DNA from: Apostichopus japonicus
Lineage: Eukaryota; Echinodermata; Holothuroidea; Aspidochirotida; Stichopodidae
Direction: 5' to 3'
NCBI RefSeq assembly: GCF_037975245.1
Contig: NC_092575.1
Coordinates: 8,016,001 to 8,080,000 of the forward strand
DNA length: 64,000 nt
Shown here: piece after piece, positions 1 to 14,400 of the stretch
Layout of the letters: each line of letters starts with the position of its first letter
Position numbering within the stretch: the stretch's first letter is position 1
Translations under genes and position numbers: made by a program
The notes under the pieces: generated by a model
The model's database searches: none
What the model saw: the letters and a program-made list of their open reading frames with translations, nothing else
What the model was told of the DNA's origin: nothing

Positions 1-3000
1 GATTGATCATAAATCAATAACTTGTGGCATTGACTGATCTACTAATAAAGATAACCGCATCAATTGATGACCATTCGATGAAGGTCTATTACTAATTGAT
101 TGTACAACTTATATAGCCAATATAAAATTATTGATAATAAGTCCATGTAAATTAATCGATCAGAAATCAATATGGCTGCTCTGTGGTTGCTTGATTGATC
201 AATTTCTAGGGCCTCTAGTTTTAAATTCCTACAGGTCTGTGGTCAAAATTGACTGATCAGTCCAATTACCCAAAAGTTCATTGGTTGATTTATCCCTGAA
301 ACCTGATACATTGGGAATGTTAGACTAGCTGCCAAGGTTCTCTGTATCTAGAATGTTATCAAAGTACAACCAGTCTTGTAGAAGAACTATTTTCCTCCTT
401 GAATAAGTGAGTTAGAAATTACAAAGAAATCACCAAAAACAATTTCAGCTGAATTTTCTGTGATGACATCATTACTCTGTTATGCCAGATACATTCACAA
501 TAAAACCGACGATGTTTAAAAAAGGCCATATCTTCGTCACACAAAATGCTACGATCATGTGCTTTGGATATGTAGCTGCAGAATATCAGCAAAATTTGAT
601 CAAGTTATCAACTTTAGCTATCGGAATGTTCCTTTCATCTTTCATTTCGTTGCCAATTCCTCATTTAGCCTCACTTCCTGCTTGTTAGCCATCTGATCTG
701 AGGCTGCTGTATGGTTGGGGACACTATTGTTTTAACTTTGAGCTGTTGCAGATGTTGTCATGTCATTCACGTTAACTCATTGTTACACTATACGAAAACT
801 AACCCAAGGGACCCCATTCTTTTGTGCACTCAGGCAGGAGAATCTCCCCCCCCCCACCTCCCCCGCTGGTGTTTGTAGCTCTACTAGAGCATCATCTCTT
901 TCAACTAATCAATATTAGTAGCCCAATCTTCTGTTGACACCCTGTTCCACCCCCACTAACATTGTTACCACAGCAATAAATACAGGCTCAACTGGCCGCA
1001 ACAGCTGAAAGTTCTGGGCACTTTTCCTCAATTTAAACCTGCCCTCTAGACTCATTTTTCTTCTTCAAGTCCTTTCAGATATTCCCGCACAAGCCTGCCT
1101 CTCTTCTCCTATCTAATGAGTACCCCAGGCCTGAAGCGCTCAATTTGTGACCAATGATGCTGCAGCCACAAACTCAAAGTGTGCGTGCAAAAGGGGAACA
1201 AATTTCAATCAGGCTCAGCTGTACAGGAAAGAAAATTTGGCAATCATCCAAGCTTTTTCTATGCAATTACAGCAAAACTCTTTAGTAAATTTTAACCATC
1301 CAAGAGTCACGGTTCTACGGTAGCAGGCCAGGTCTTTATCCCACAGTCGATTCTAGGAAAATATTAACTTTTTGAAGAAAGCTTCAGTTCAGTTCAGTTC
1401 AGTTCCTTGATCTTGAGTTCAAAGACTAACTTGCACTTCATGGTTACAACAATTTTTGGTTTCAAAGCTATATATATATATATATTTATAGAGAGAGAGC
1501 TTCACTTTAAGATAGCCAAACTAAAGGTTTGCTTACCAAACCTGGCAGCTATGAGTTTCCTGAAAGGGAAGAATTTCTGCCAATCCACAGAAAATTAATC
1601 CTTTACTTAACTGGATGACAAGAGCTCATTATTTTTTTGACACACATGCCTTGTTCCTCATACATGCCTTATTTGTTCAATCTCACTTCAAGCATTAGTC
1701 TCTAAAAGGATTTTTTTATGTTCAACTAAAGTATATTTTGGGTTGCATTGTTGAATGCAACTGGCCTAGAAGGCTATAACAATGGCACTGTCAGTAGCTT
1801 ACTGTAGCTTTAACATTTCTAGGTTCTTTGTCGATGTAAGTAAAAACAGAGTCTGAAAGTTGTTTGAGGTTCATTGCCAATTATTTCTGCACATAAATGT
1901 GCAATCATGCTAAAAACGTGTTCTGTAACATCTAACTGATGTCTGTGTAGGCTGTGGTTTCTGTGTTAACATTGAAGAATTGAACCTTTTGGCATGAGTA
2001 TTTTAAGTTTGAACATGTTAGTACATCTGGACAGTTGCAGTATACACAGAATGTACAATAGCATTAATTAATTCTTCACATAAAAGATGTAGCAGCAAAA
2101 GCATCGCAGACCCCTTCCCAAGATAGAAATCAGCCAACATTTGTGTTGTCCCTCCGCCACCACCCTTCTCCCTCCTCCCCCCCCCCCCCCCAATTCAAAA
2201 TCCTGGCTACCAGTCTGCATCACAGATGTATGTCATATGAGTATATGTCAGGATAACCACTTGGAAGGTGAGTGAATGAGGAATGAGAATAGAGCCTTTA
2301 ATAATACTTACAGTACAGGGGTCTTTTCAAATTTATTTTTCATGGCCTTGTTATTGTTATTATGTACAAAAAGAACCATTATTTGGCTATTCATTTTACC
2401 TGAATGATATCATACATACAATATGAATCCCCGACCTGCACTATATTCAGTACCTGTTTATTTAGCAGATCTGAATAGTCACTGGTCTATCATTTCTCAT
2501 CAATCTATCATAATCATAATGACCTGTTCCAAAAACGGTAAAAGTGATACCCATTGTAGCTACTGCAGAGTAACAGCATCCCTTTTCTGTGAAAAAAACA
2601 GTTTTTTATCGAGGCATATCCTATCATTTAAGGGGCCAAAAATTTAGAATAATAATTATGGGGGGCCATTTCAATCATGATTAAACTACGTAGCCCATGG
2701 CTACAAGTTAAGCCTCAGAGCCGAGAACTACATAAAGAGGAGGCTAGAATGCTGAGCTCAGCTTGTTGTGTGTGAAGCTGGGTCATTACTCAGAGTGTAC
2801 GACCTCTTGGGATGATTTTCATACTTGGTGGTAATTAGAAGCCATCATAAATAACTGGAATTCTTAATCTCCTATAGAGGATGCTAGGTTATGTGGAAAA
2901 CTAACTATTCCTAGCATGTAAACCGGAGGGAGATGTATGTACACAACACAAATAAATAGAAAAGTGCAATATATTAATGTCAAGCCAGCAGATATATTAT

Positions 3001-6000
3001 GTATATATGCTCGTCAGCTAAACCAGGCAGTTATATCTTTGGTGGGTGCATTACAGTATTATATCTTTAGCTTCCATTGACCATTTTCACATTTGCTACA
3101 AAGCATGTATGCCAGTGTTCAACAGCTAAGCTGTATGTGCCACTAGTAGCCTGTTAACATAAAACCAACCTTTACACCACGAAAGAGAATATAGACTACA
3201 AAGTTAAGAACACTTTTTCAAACTTCTTTTGGTTTCGTACAAAAGGAGCTGATAATTCTACTGTACTACATGGTCTGCAATATTTTCAACCCAAGTAGAT
3301 ACTAAATAAACCATGGCTGTTTAACATACACCTATATTTTGTGACAAGCATAAAAGACATTCATTTTATGCCTTCACAGATGATTCCAGGTGGGAATTTT
3401 TTAAATCACCTGGGTATTTTTATTAAGTACTAGTGTGGCTGATTGCACATCACAGATAAAGGCAAGGGGGGGGGGGGTATTTAAGACAAAAGTATCTTAA
3501 TGACTCATACATTGTCAATTTCACAAAATTTATGGGAGAAAATGATCACGTAATTAGGCAAGTAATGACGGCAACTGACCTTACAGATCTTGGTGGAATA
3601 TTTCTATGCTGTCTGGTACCTGATGGACATGACTAAGGTGTTAATGGTGACAGATACGTACAATCATAATGCAAGAAGAATATTCGAAGGCCTGAGCAGA
3701 CAGTATGTACGTATAAGTATGAGACGAGTACAGTAGAAGAACATGTAAAATACACAACAGGTCAAAGGAAAGCAAACTGCCCTGAGGAAACTAATCTTAG
3801 TCAAATATAAGAAGAACATTTGAAAGCTAATTATTTTGAAGTTAGCCAGTATTACAATAACCTTGATACAAAAAGTCCTTTTTTAGGGGTTTAATAAGGA
3901 TGGACTAAATCTTGAATCTTATATTCCACTGGGAATGCACGGAACATATATAGCTGCTGATATCACCTAAAAATCAAGAAACTAGCCTTGGTATCCTTTT
4001 ATCTTGCACTAGAAATCATATTCACCTAACAAAAGGTAGTGGACAGGAATTTGTCTCAACTCTCTCGGTTTGGTGAGCAGTCTTCTTGGACACTCCATTT
4101 CCGATTTGATATCATGAAGGATGTTAATGATTTTTCCATAATTTACTCTAAATATTGAGATATATACTAAGTAGACTTTATGCATAATGTGCCTGCATTC
4201 ATGTTTCCTGTTCTTACCTACAACCTATAGCTAATTCCTGAACAGTTGCAACAGTTTCTAGGGTTACTGTCCACACCTCTCTATGATTGATCTGCTCAGT
4301 TGTTTTTCATTTTTGACACTTTTTTGTAATGAGAAATCATTGAACACATCAATGATTTTTGGCCTCAGATGATGTCAACGATAATGTCAACTATTATGTT
4401 ACGATTTTAAGCAGTTTGTTTTTATATCACCTCACACGGAAAAATCACTTAATATTCCAACGTAAGATATGATAACTTAGGAGAACAACTTTTAAAGTAG
4501 ACTGCTGCTTATCTGTAAGTACTCACTTAATTGTTGAAGCAATTATAACCCTATTGGTCGTGTTCATCGTAAACAGTATGAATAATTGACTCCTAGAGTT
4601 GAACAGGGAACTACAGAGATATTATTGTTTCAAGGATATAGCACTTATCAGGCAATTAAGGACAATCATTGCCAAACATTCAAGCACTCAAAGTACATTG
4701 ACAGAGAGTGTGAAGAACAAGGGACAAAAATTGTGTCATGAAATGGTTGTCAATTACCAAACTCATTGCCCAAAAAAGGTTCCACTCTTTTATCATTGTA
4801 CAGGAATATCGGAAGTAGAGAACAGTTACATAATATATGATAGTGTAGTAGTACAAACAACATTATCCATTGATGAAACTAGCTCTGATTTAGACAATCA
4901 ATAAGTGTCAAGTGGAACTAACTTACATTGCACAAAATTAAGCTCATGTCAGTGATTCTTTATGATGCAGTGGGAGGCTATTTACTACATGGATCACTGA
5001 CATTGTCTACAACAGTAGCTGTCTGCAGAATAAAGGGGTGTTTGGTGAAAATGGTCAAACATTTTTAATAATAATAATAATATCATAAAATAGTACTTTT
5101 ATAGCGCGTTCATCAGCAACGCTGCTCGAAGCGCCTTACAGGAATCGAAACAATTAATATACAGGAAACATTAAAACAAATAGTAGAAAAATATCGCCTA
5201 AAAGGTATACACCATTAATAGCAGAATGTGTTAGCTACTGTAGTTCAGTGAGTACATATAAACTGTTAGTACCATATGTCTCAATGATTTTTAAAGACAA
5301 AAACAACAGTGCTGTAATTGTAATGTTCACTGTACTGTAAGTCACCAAATATAAGACCGTCTGATTTAAGGAAACCTATTAACAGTCTCCGATTAACTTT
5401 TCAAAGTTAGCCGATCATGATACAGCCTGACTGGTCTCCAGTGTCTTAATGAATCCGCCATTACAGTGAGACTGAAAGGACATTTCCTATCTTGTGTTCA
5501 GGAGGTGTATATATCTTCTTTTATTCTTCTTCTTCTTTTTTTTCTATCATGTTGGGCAAACATTTCTAAAATCCTCATAACCAATTAAATACTTGTGCAA
5601 ACTTACAGAGCTCTTACAACCAATGCAAACTTCCAGATAAATAATTCAATCTTAACAGACTAAGATCTTCTTCACACCCTGTTATTTCCAACAACCTGCT
5701 GGACAGATTATGGATAAAATTATATTGCGGTACACTTCAACTGTTCTTGCTAAATTGAGCAAACAGGGTTGCAACTGTACAGGGAATTTGATGTTATTAT
5801 ACTAAGAGTAAGACTACCGGCATATTTCTACTACGGTATAGTAGAAATGTCAGTGCCCCTGGAACCGTTAACAGAGCGTTACAGTTCAACCCAAAAAAGA
5901 AAATCCACTGGCAACGTTTTCTACTATGCTGTTTCATTTCCTGCAGTCCTAAAAATGGGCAAAACTATATAAATCTCGCTTGATAAGGAGTATTTTCAAG

Positions 6001-8908
6001 ATAATTTCAATGAATATTCTGGTGACATACACTTTGTTCTGTAGGAAAGGTACATTATTACTAACAGTGAAACCATAATGGGCTAAGCAACAGAGTTACA
6101 TCTATGGATCCAGACTCACAAATCATGAGATTATCATATTTTGACCTCTTCTTGGTCCAAGTGACTGTTGACTAACTTCCCCCCCCCTCCCCCACCCCAA
6201 CCAAAAAAAAAATAGGGTTCTTATTATACTCACTTTTGTGAAGGAAATAATCAGTGTGAAGTTCATACAAATTCTTACTTCTGAGTTATCATTTTTAGAG
6301 GGTTAAATTAAAAGTTTACACACATTGGAGATAGGTGACTAAGAATTCCTTACATTTCAATTATTTTATATTGGTATAATCTTTTAAATCATTGAAGTCA
6401 TAGCAACTGTTTCTCTTGTGTTGTTTAAAAAGTCAACAGAAATAAAGGTCACCAAATTTTAATACAAAGTTTAGGAATATTTTCCAAAAAGCCCTCTATT
6501 AAGATGAAACAACAGAAAATTAGCAGTTTTTTCCTCTTAAAATGTAACTTAAAATTAATGTTATCTTTTAAAACATTACAACATTCTGCCTCTTCCAACC
6601 TAAGGTCCACAAAAGCCCTTTCCTCCTAATTACCATAATCCTCTCCACAGTGGCAGCAGGTGTTGTGTCAGTTCAAGATATTAAGCTTACATCACACTGA
6701 AAGCTGCTAGAACTATACCAACTGCCAAGTGCAGTCAATGTGTTAGGATATCACAGTTCGTCAACACATAATAGTAACCAATAATAACCATAGGCCAAGA
6801 ATTGCTTCACCTACAAACATTGCTAGACTTATTCTTACTTCACACAGCTGCATCAGGCCTTACAGCTACATCTTCAGCTGCATTTCCTAACTAGCAATGG
6901 CCATTAATTCATCTAACTGTATTGTTTGTGGGTCGCAGGCATTAACTATGACTAATTAGCAACCGCAGATCAATAAAACAGCGTCGAACATTCCCCTGTA
7001 AACATAATTCAAACTCACTTTTGCCAAAGCCAGAGAAGAAAATCAATTTTGTGATATTCAATACTACATGTAATCACTTATTTTCATACACACGCATCAA
7101 TAATTCATAAGATAGGTGAAATGTTCTATGTAAAAGCAATAACTTCAGGAATACAAACTGGGGAAAAAAAAACTTTTGGTTCCATAATAATGGAGAAGAA
7201 AGGAAGACAGTCTTTCAGAATGAAGTAAAGAAAGAGAGAGTTTTAAAGGAATCTGAAAATATTGCATCAAATAGTTTTTGTATCCAGGAAAATATACCCA
7301 AGATAACTGGCACCTATGGGCAGTTTATAAGGGAGTGGTCTTTTGTATTTTACCATTGCAACCGGTGTAAATGGGATGAGGGAGTTTGGGCCTACCTAAG
7401 AGGAATGGATCGTTGTGGGTTTTAATGGGGACTGGCAGGGAGGAGTTAGAGAAGATATGAGGAAGCTAAATCTGAATCCTAGTTAATTTCATCTACGTGA
7501 AAGGTAATTCATTAAAGATTCGTAATACCAACTGAATTCAAAACAATTTAATAATGAATTGTTTTAATAAATTATTCATGACATAGTCCTGGGTCGTGCA
7601 ACATAATTTCTTCCCAAAGAAGTGATTGCTTGATGTTTATCAATTTCCCAGTACCCTCCATAACCAGGTAATAGAACTTGTCATCCTACATTCAGTAGCA
7701 CGATCATCCCTCCCCTTGACTGACCCCTCCCACTCCTGTCCACCCTGCCCCACCACCATTTCAATCCAGCAGCATGCATTCCATATTGCTCCCTCAATGA
7801 ACCTACAGTATCCTCTTGTCCTCCTCCTCCTGAGTTTGTTATCTCTAAGAAGTCCTTGGAGTCATTTATCGATTCACCAGAACAACTAGCTTCTTCTATT
7901 TTATTCCCACTCATAAAGGGCTGATCAATCTGACTTTCAAAATATATTTTGCTTACCAAGCTGAGGTCCACTTTCCTTTCTTAGTGGATTCTCAATCCCT
8001 CCCAAAACAATTTGTCAGAGACTTAGTATTTTGACATGTCTTGCTCTGACATTCATCGAATGGTATGCATGCATATGATTTTAAGATGGTATGCATTATA
8101 AAGCAGGCAAGGTTTTTCAAATACCATTTGTCCCCTGTGGTTACAAATCAGTTTTCTGGGAGAAACCAATTTAAAGATCTCTCTCCCTTTGTCAGACATA
8201 ATCAGTTAATCAGGAATTGCACTCCTCCTTTCCCAGTTTCTGACAAATCAGCCAATCATATGAAAATAATCATAGAAAAATTATGGATTTGCACATCTCT
8301 TTCGAATATTAAAGCCTTCTATAAGGGCTGTATCATCATCACACTGCGTTATTTTGCCAAGTAATGTTCACGTATATATGCTCTCAATCGGATCAAGCAA
8401 TTGATGATGATGCTAATACCTTTGATGATGCTAATACCTTTGAATGCACGCACCATGCAGTAATTTGTAATTTAAATACCATTTCATCCACTTAAGAAAA
8501 TGTTATTCTGTGTCCCTCAGATTAAGTGAAGTGATTGATTGTCTTATTTGAAAAAAATTTATAGCTCAATCCTAATTTCATTTTTTTTTTTCAGGTGTTT
8601 TTCAGGTTCCTAAGCATTTCTTCAACAGCGGAGGAATATAGCACCACAAAAATGTGATAAAATTTAACATAAAATGCCAATTTGCAAGTCTGTTACTTGG
8701 TCTGTCCGCTAGTTGTTGTGTTGGTAGAACATATATATATGCCTCTAGACTAGATAAAAACTGGGAAACACTAGCTGTTGTTGATGGTCATATCTTTCTT
8801 AATCCATCCTCCCTCCTCTCTTAGCATGACCGGCGATGACTCATCATCACATCAAACTGGAAAGGGTTTATCCCTTATCAGAAAAATCAGTGGGAAGTGT
8901 TGACTTAC
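1..8908 (-). other. msi: Musashi intron 4 (partial, runs off the window)
   Basis: At least 8.9 kb follow the exon 4 donor without a recognisable continuation of RRM1 or RRM2. Visible are many short TTGATCA/AATTGAT-like words at 1-300, C-rich runs at 847 and 2177, a G tract at 3468, (CAGTT)4 at about 1384-1404, a dispersed-repeat fragment at 5066-5150, and a tandem duplication of about 20 bp at 8404-8444. Nothing else is supported. Confidence 0.7.
5066..5150 (+). repeat. dispersed repeat fragment with AATAAT end
   Basis: An (AAT)n run is followed by a stretch around TTTTATAGCGCGTTCATCA and then GCTCGAAGCGCCTTACAGG. This layout (AAT repeats, then 'tatagcgc ... tcgaagcgccttaca') recalls a short repeat common in marine invertebrate genomes. 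The GCGC words flanking the centre can pair weakly. Family identity is from memory of the pattern. Confidence 0.45.
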
Positions 8909-8993
8909 TTTTTTATCATCTACTCTGTGATCTCCGCTTTGCAAGACTTGATCTACAGACAGCGGATCAACAAAAGTCACAAATCCAAAACCC
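8909..8993 (-). CDS. msi: Musashi exon 4: RNP1 and helix 2 of RRM1
   Basis: This 85-bp exon has an acceptor ending TCTCGCCAG and a donor AAAAAA|GTAAGT (GT at 8908-8907). It completes Arg62 and encodes RGFGFVTFVDPLSVDQVL followed by QSGDHRVDDKK, residues 62-90. RGFGFVTF is the RNP1 octamer with the expected Phe64, Phe66 and Phe69. The segment after it (D-P-x-S-V-D-x-V-L) is helix alpha-2 and is very close to vertebrate Musashi. HRVDDKK replaces the usual HELDSKT, a mild divergence. The exon leaves in phase 0, where the next exon should begin with the IDPKVAFPRRAQPK-type end of RRM1. That exon was not found in the remaining 8.9 kb to the window edge. Confidence 0.95.
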
Positions 8994-10550
8994 CTGGCGA
9001 GAGAACATAAGATAAAAAAAACATCAATTAAAAACCTCAACATATTGACATGTACCTTAATCCATGATACAAATATATGTTTAGTATTCATGAGTGACAG
9101 CACTGATTAACTGTACACAACTCAAGAGTGATAACAGTACTCATCCCAACTGCCTTGTGAACAGTTTGTACTGTTGGTATACCATATATGGGAAGAATGC
9201 AATTGTAGTGAGAGGCAGGTAAGACAAAGAGTGAAGGAGTGAAGTGTTATTACACTGTTTAAACCAAAGTGATCAATCAAAAGTTATAAACCAGTGACTT
9301 AACGTAGTTAAACCTGATCAAACTGAAACAGAAATTGTCATATTGATTTCTTCTCATAGTGTTGAAAAGACCACATGGAAAAACTTCTCAATTACCCAGG
9401 CATACAATGTGGTTTCAATTGGGATACTGCACAGAAATGAAACAAAATCTGTCGTCAAAAATGAAAAGGTGGAATTCACAAAAATAGTGCTCACAAGAAA
9501 TCCTAGTAAGGTGCAAATTTGTCAGTTGTCACACATACTCCTCACCAATTCAAGGATTCATATAAAATCCTACATCAGCTGTCTAATTGGCAACATGTGT
9601 AGTGGCAACTAACATGATGAGAGTCATACATAGTTCATATGACCAACAAGATCACATCACATCCCATCCCCTCACCCCCCCCCCCCAAAAATACAGTTCA
9701 ATATTCCATAGGGTTCTCACTTAAATTATGTACATTTTATTAGAGAAAGTTAACCATATTGGATGTGTTACAGTTTATAATAATTCTTTACCGTTGGTTT
9801 TATTTCTTCAATAGTATCACTTGTCATATAGGATTCAAGACATGCCCGATGGGATGAAGTATCCTGTTCTGGCTTGATACAGTATTTGTGTTTAAAAGGG
9901 GATCTAATTTAAATTCCACTCTGGGCACATGTACCAAACCTCATAGTGATTTAAAATCTTCATATCCTTCGTTTACAATACAAGATTCTCTATCAGGAAT
10001 GTACACCATTAAACGAAATTATAGAAATATAATATGTTAATATAAAGAGAATTGTGGATACATTTTATCTGAGTAGAATTTTGTAGACATGAATGACGTT
10101 TATCTCATCTGTTGGTTTGCTGACTACGATTATGAGCATGTGCTGAATGCTCATCATTTTGAATAATAATTTATGGAAGTAAACTTTCTAATTATACAAA
10201 AACTGTCTTTATCTCATAGTTAATAAATGGAAAACTTTACCATTATAGGAGTGAGAAAAAGTTTAAGCAAAGTGTATAGAAAAGTGTTATCATGCAAGTT
10301 TATTATTGGTCATAAAATTACTGATCAATTATAATTTTGTACATTTTTACAATTGTTTTTTTTAATCAAACGAGTTGAATTCGTAGGTATTAATAGTGCA
10401 TTACTCGTTTTGTAATGTCCTGGAACATGACATGCGACGCAGCTAATAATCATGTATATAGTTAGTTACCCACTACCCAGTAGTTACTGTACATACAGCG
10501 ATATGATAACAGATAGTAGTCAATATAGTAGTTTATACAAACTATGCAAT

Positions 10551-10790
10551 AGCTACATCTAGCTTTTATTGATCAATCATGTACATACATCACAGCTAAA
10601 TCTAGCTATCTTAGCTCTAATGATTACAGCCCATGATGTATATACAAGCTATCAATATAATCAAATAACTACATCTAGCTATTGATCAATAATGTATGTA
10701 AGTATGTACACATAGCTACATCTAGCTATTCACTATTATGATCACAGTTATATACTATCTAATAGCTAGCTAGCTGTCTATGATGTATAG
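10551..10790. repeat. degenerate AGCTACATCTAGCT repeat
   Basis: The words AGCTACATCTAGCT or AACTACATCTAGCT and ATTGATCAATNATGTA recur at irregular 60-120 bp spacing, with interleaved TGATGTATA/TGTACATA and a terminal (TAGC)n. This looks like an old, diverged tandem or palindromic repeat. No coding potential. Confidence 0.5.
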
Positions 10791-11392
10791 ATAATACCAG
10801 TCCTTTTGCATCTTGTTGATAGCAACAAATACATGTATAGCGATGCTTATGACAAAAGTCTACTATACATTCACCACATCTCAATCAAATTGATTTACAC
10901 ATAACCAGCTGATGCTTCATTAATGAATAATCATGACCAAATAGAATATCCATGACCAAATCCCCACATACATGAAAACTCTGATCCTAGGTCACGGCCT
11001 TCACTGGTCGCAATCCTCAAAACACACTACATCATCCCATCAGATCAAACTGACATGACCTAATTGCATTTCAAAATTACAGAGTTAAAGAAAACCATGA
11101 CAACCACAAATCTGGAGTAATACCTGAAGATGAGCTGTAAAAGCCAATGTGGATTGTACTGAACTGTATTACTAATGAACTACACACAGTCCAAGTTAAT
11201 AACACAGAACAAGAATACAAACTAATGCCCAGCGATGATCTGAATCTTTCAGAATAATATCTAGACCGAGTCAAGTTAAATTTCCATATTGAAGAGTATT
11301 TCACTAAAGTTCCATTGTTATAATTATTCAAAGCTATCAAAGGACATGCAAACGTACTGTATGTATGGATTGTGCACAGAGCACAAGAGGTC

Positions 11393-11394
<2 letters not shown>

Positions 11395-11422
<28 letters not shown>
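11395..11422. repeat. (GT)n microsatellite
   Basis: About 14 uninterrupted GT units lie in intron 3. They create a run of Cys-Val codons in a spurious open frame. Confidence 0.95.
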
Positions 11423-11425
<3 letters not shown>

Positions 11426-14400
11426 CTGTGTCAGTAGGTACTATAAACCTTTGTTCAGGGACTCCCAAGATGCAGTGCTCAAGTTTCAATTAGCTGCATT
11501 GAATCAAACAAATGGATCCTCAAACAGCTAGAAGTGGTATTTAATGAAAAAATATCTTCCAAATGTACTCCATAGGAGACAACTCACTTCAAACAGGTAA
11601 AATCTAGATTTAAATTGTAAGCATTAACTGATGAACAACAATTTTGATGTTTCTGACAGGCTGGACAGAATTCCATTTAACCAAAACAAACAGCTCAGTT
11701 GGGACTTCAGACAACCAACATTATTTCAGTTTGTTAGTGCGATGCCCCAAAACTTGCCCCAAAGCATCATCCCTCACACAATAAAGTCCCCCTCCCCCCC
11801 CCCCAAGCAGCCAATATATTTTTTGTATTTTGTTGGTTGGGTACTATGCCTATATCATAATTATTAATATATTTAATAAATGTTTTCCACATTACTTATT
11901 TCTTACCTGAATAAATACCACGGAGGTATGTTAAACAATATCCATTCCACATTACCATCCTGCAGTAGTGGGTGGTAATTTTTATCCGGTGAGTCATACA
12001 GGATATTATAAGCTCTGAACCCCTTATGATGCCTACCAAAGGCTTACACTAGTTTTGGCTGGTACTTGGAATACAGACATCTATAGATAACACTATAAAA
12101 ACATAGCAACAATACCTTACTTAAGTCAATTTGTCAATTCTATGGTGTGCTATGCTTAAATCCCATAACAGTGTATTTCATGACCTTTTGTCAAGGTTCT
12201 ATTCCAAATAATGAAGTTAAAATTTACAAAATTTCCCCGGTTTGCATTTTACCAGTGATTAATGGAAGGTATGAAAAAGGACTGACTCCTCTTCATGCAT
12301 CCATGATTCGTCAGGAAGCTTGTTTGAAGCAAACATAAATAGTTTCTCCTTAGACTCTTATAACCTAAACCCCCCTCCCGCTTCATGTATTGAATATTAT
12401 CATATGCAATTTATCGGATGATTTTCACAAACTCTATTTAGTTTTAAGAAAAATTAAGTACAGATACTTGAGGATATCTTTTCACAACAAAATGAAAATG
12501 GGCGTAAGAGGAGGGGGAGGGGGGAATCACGAGATACGAGAAAATGTAATTCCATTATGACTGACTGACTGGGATATAATACAGTTTGGAAGTAAACATT
12601 TTACTGTAGAATTTTTTTAGAGAAAAGTTTGAAAAGCAGTGAATTGAAACGAGAAACCCTACCATTTGTTCACAACAAACAACAAAAGAAATTACCGAAT
12701 TGGTTCTGACTTTAATCTTAATGAACTACTTGCATATCTTGATCAATCCTTCTAATAGTTTCCTAGATTGCTTAATTGAACTCAATATGGTACAAGGTCA
12801 AGTTTAACATAACCTCACATTCCTTAGCCTTAAAATAGCTCACCTTCTTCATCTAGGTCATTCAGTCTTTTTTACTGTCATAAGAAGCCTTGGTTGAAAA
12901 GTCTTATGGACTTTTGTCAAAAGTTATGGACATTTGGAACATGGGAAAAACTATTCAGAAACACAAAATTGGACAAAGCATGATCCCTTACCAGCATAAT
13001 GGCACATACAGTAGTTTATAATTTGGCAATGACTAGGCAAGTCATATTACACTTTACTCAAGTTAACTATTCATTTCCATAGACATAACTCAATCTGCGC
13101 TGCTTTGAAATTAACATCAGAATATCTTTATTTAAAAGGCTTGCAGGAGGCAGACTACCCAGAGTCAATAACATTTTGAGCTGTCCATCAACTCTTTGAC
13201 AACAAGAATGTCACAATCTCTTCCTTCATCAAAGGTTTAAAGAAACTTTAAATTGAAATTTAAATCCCACTTTGTGCTTGGGAGAAAGGTCAAGCGGGCC
13301 AGATGAATTATGTATCTAAATAATCAAGGAGTACAGCACTTTTCATCTACTCGAGGGGGGAGACCTGGCATTGATGGCCTTCCGAAAGCTACGCTACCAA
13401 TGGTGACATTTTGAATGGATTCAATTCTAACGCATCATTCTGTTGTGATTAACATCTCTTACATTAGTACTGTACTTCCATCTACAGGGCTGGTTGGTAA
13501 CTAAGGACATGGCATAAACTGTACAGGTCAAATATTTGCCTTCCAGCCAAACACATTCCATGTGGGTGCCATAGGACTTTGTAATAATAAGCGGACAGTG
13601 TATGACTGAGGTCTGAGGGAACACTTGCACAAGACGTGTAAACAACTTCCCTGGGACGAGATCTTCTTGCACTGTTCTAATGTTATGTGAAAAGCTAGAA
13701 AAACCAGCTGTGGTCCACCTACCACATTAAATGTAACTTTCTTGTTATATTAAATGCACTGAGGTTTTTTATGACTTTTCGGGAAAATGATCTAGATGCA
13801 CCTGGATAATCCTCTAGAGACAGTGTTGACAATGTTTGCAATTAGAGATATATATAACATTGATCTCAGTGAAGTTTGGCCTATTTTACACACTATAAGG
13901 CTTTCTACTCATTAGGCATCTTCACAGTAAGAATGAGAACCATCCAAACTTTCCCTTGTTGTGAGATCATGTTCACAAAATTTCACATTTTTACCTGAGC
14001 TAAAGAACTCATTACGCAGGGCCTAGAAAAATTGAGATCCATCCAACTTCCCCTTCTTGGTTTTCATAAATAACCTCTCGTGACCTCCCAAATTGACCTT
14101 GACATTCACCAAAAAATTAATCTTGAACTTATCATCTAAAACTATTGTATGCATTCTATGATAAATAGTAACTTGTTAACACTGCCAAACTGACACCAAC
14201 TATTCAACAAAACAAAGAAATTTTCCTAATTTGGAAACTAGGCAAATTCTGTCCCTTATGCTTTATTTAAACTAAAAAGACATTGTAAGCCAATAATGGC
14301 TGATGAAATCATTCAATTTATGAAATTTGCTCATTTTTTTCATTTTTTTACATTCTGTAACTTAGATACTGTAACACTGGTCCATTTCTTTGTTCAATTC

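Noticed and set aside
1-8850. Search for exon 5 (end of RRM1, RRM2)
   Set aside because: No KIFVGGL- or DPKVAFPRR-like coding sequence was found by eye on the minus strand, so it is presumed outside the window.
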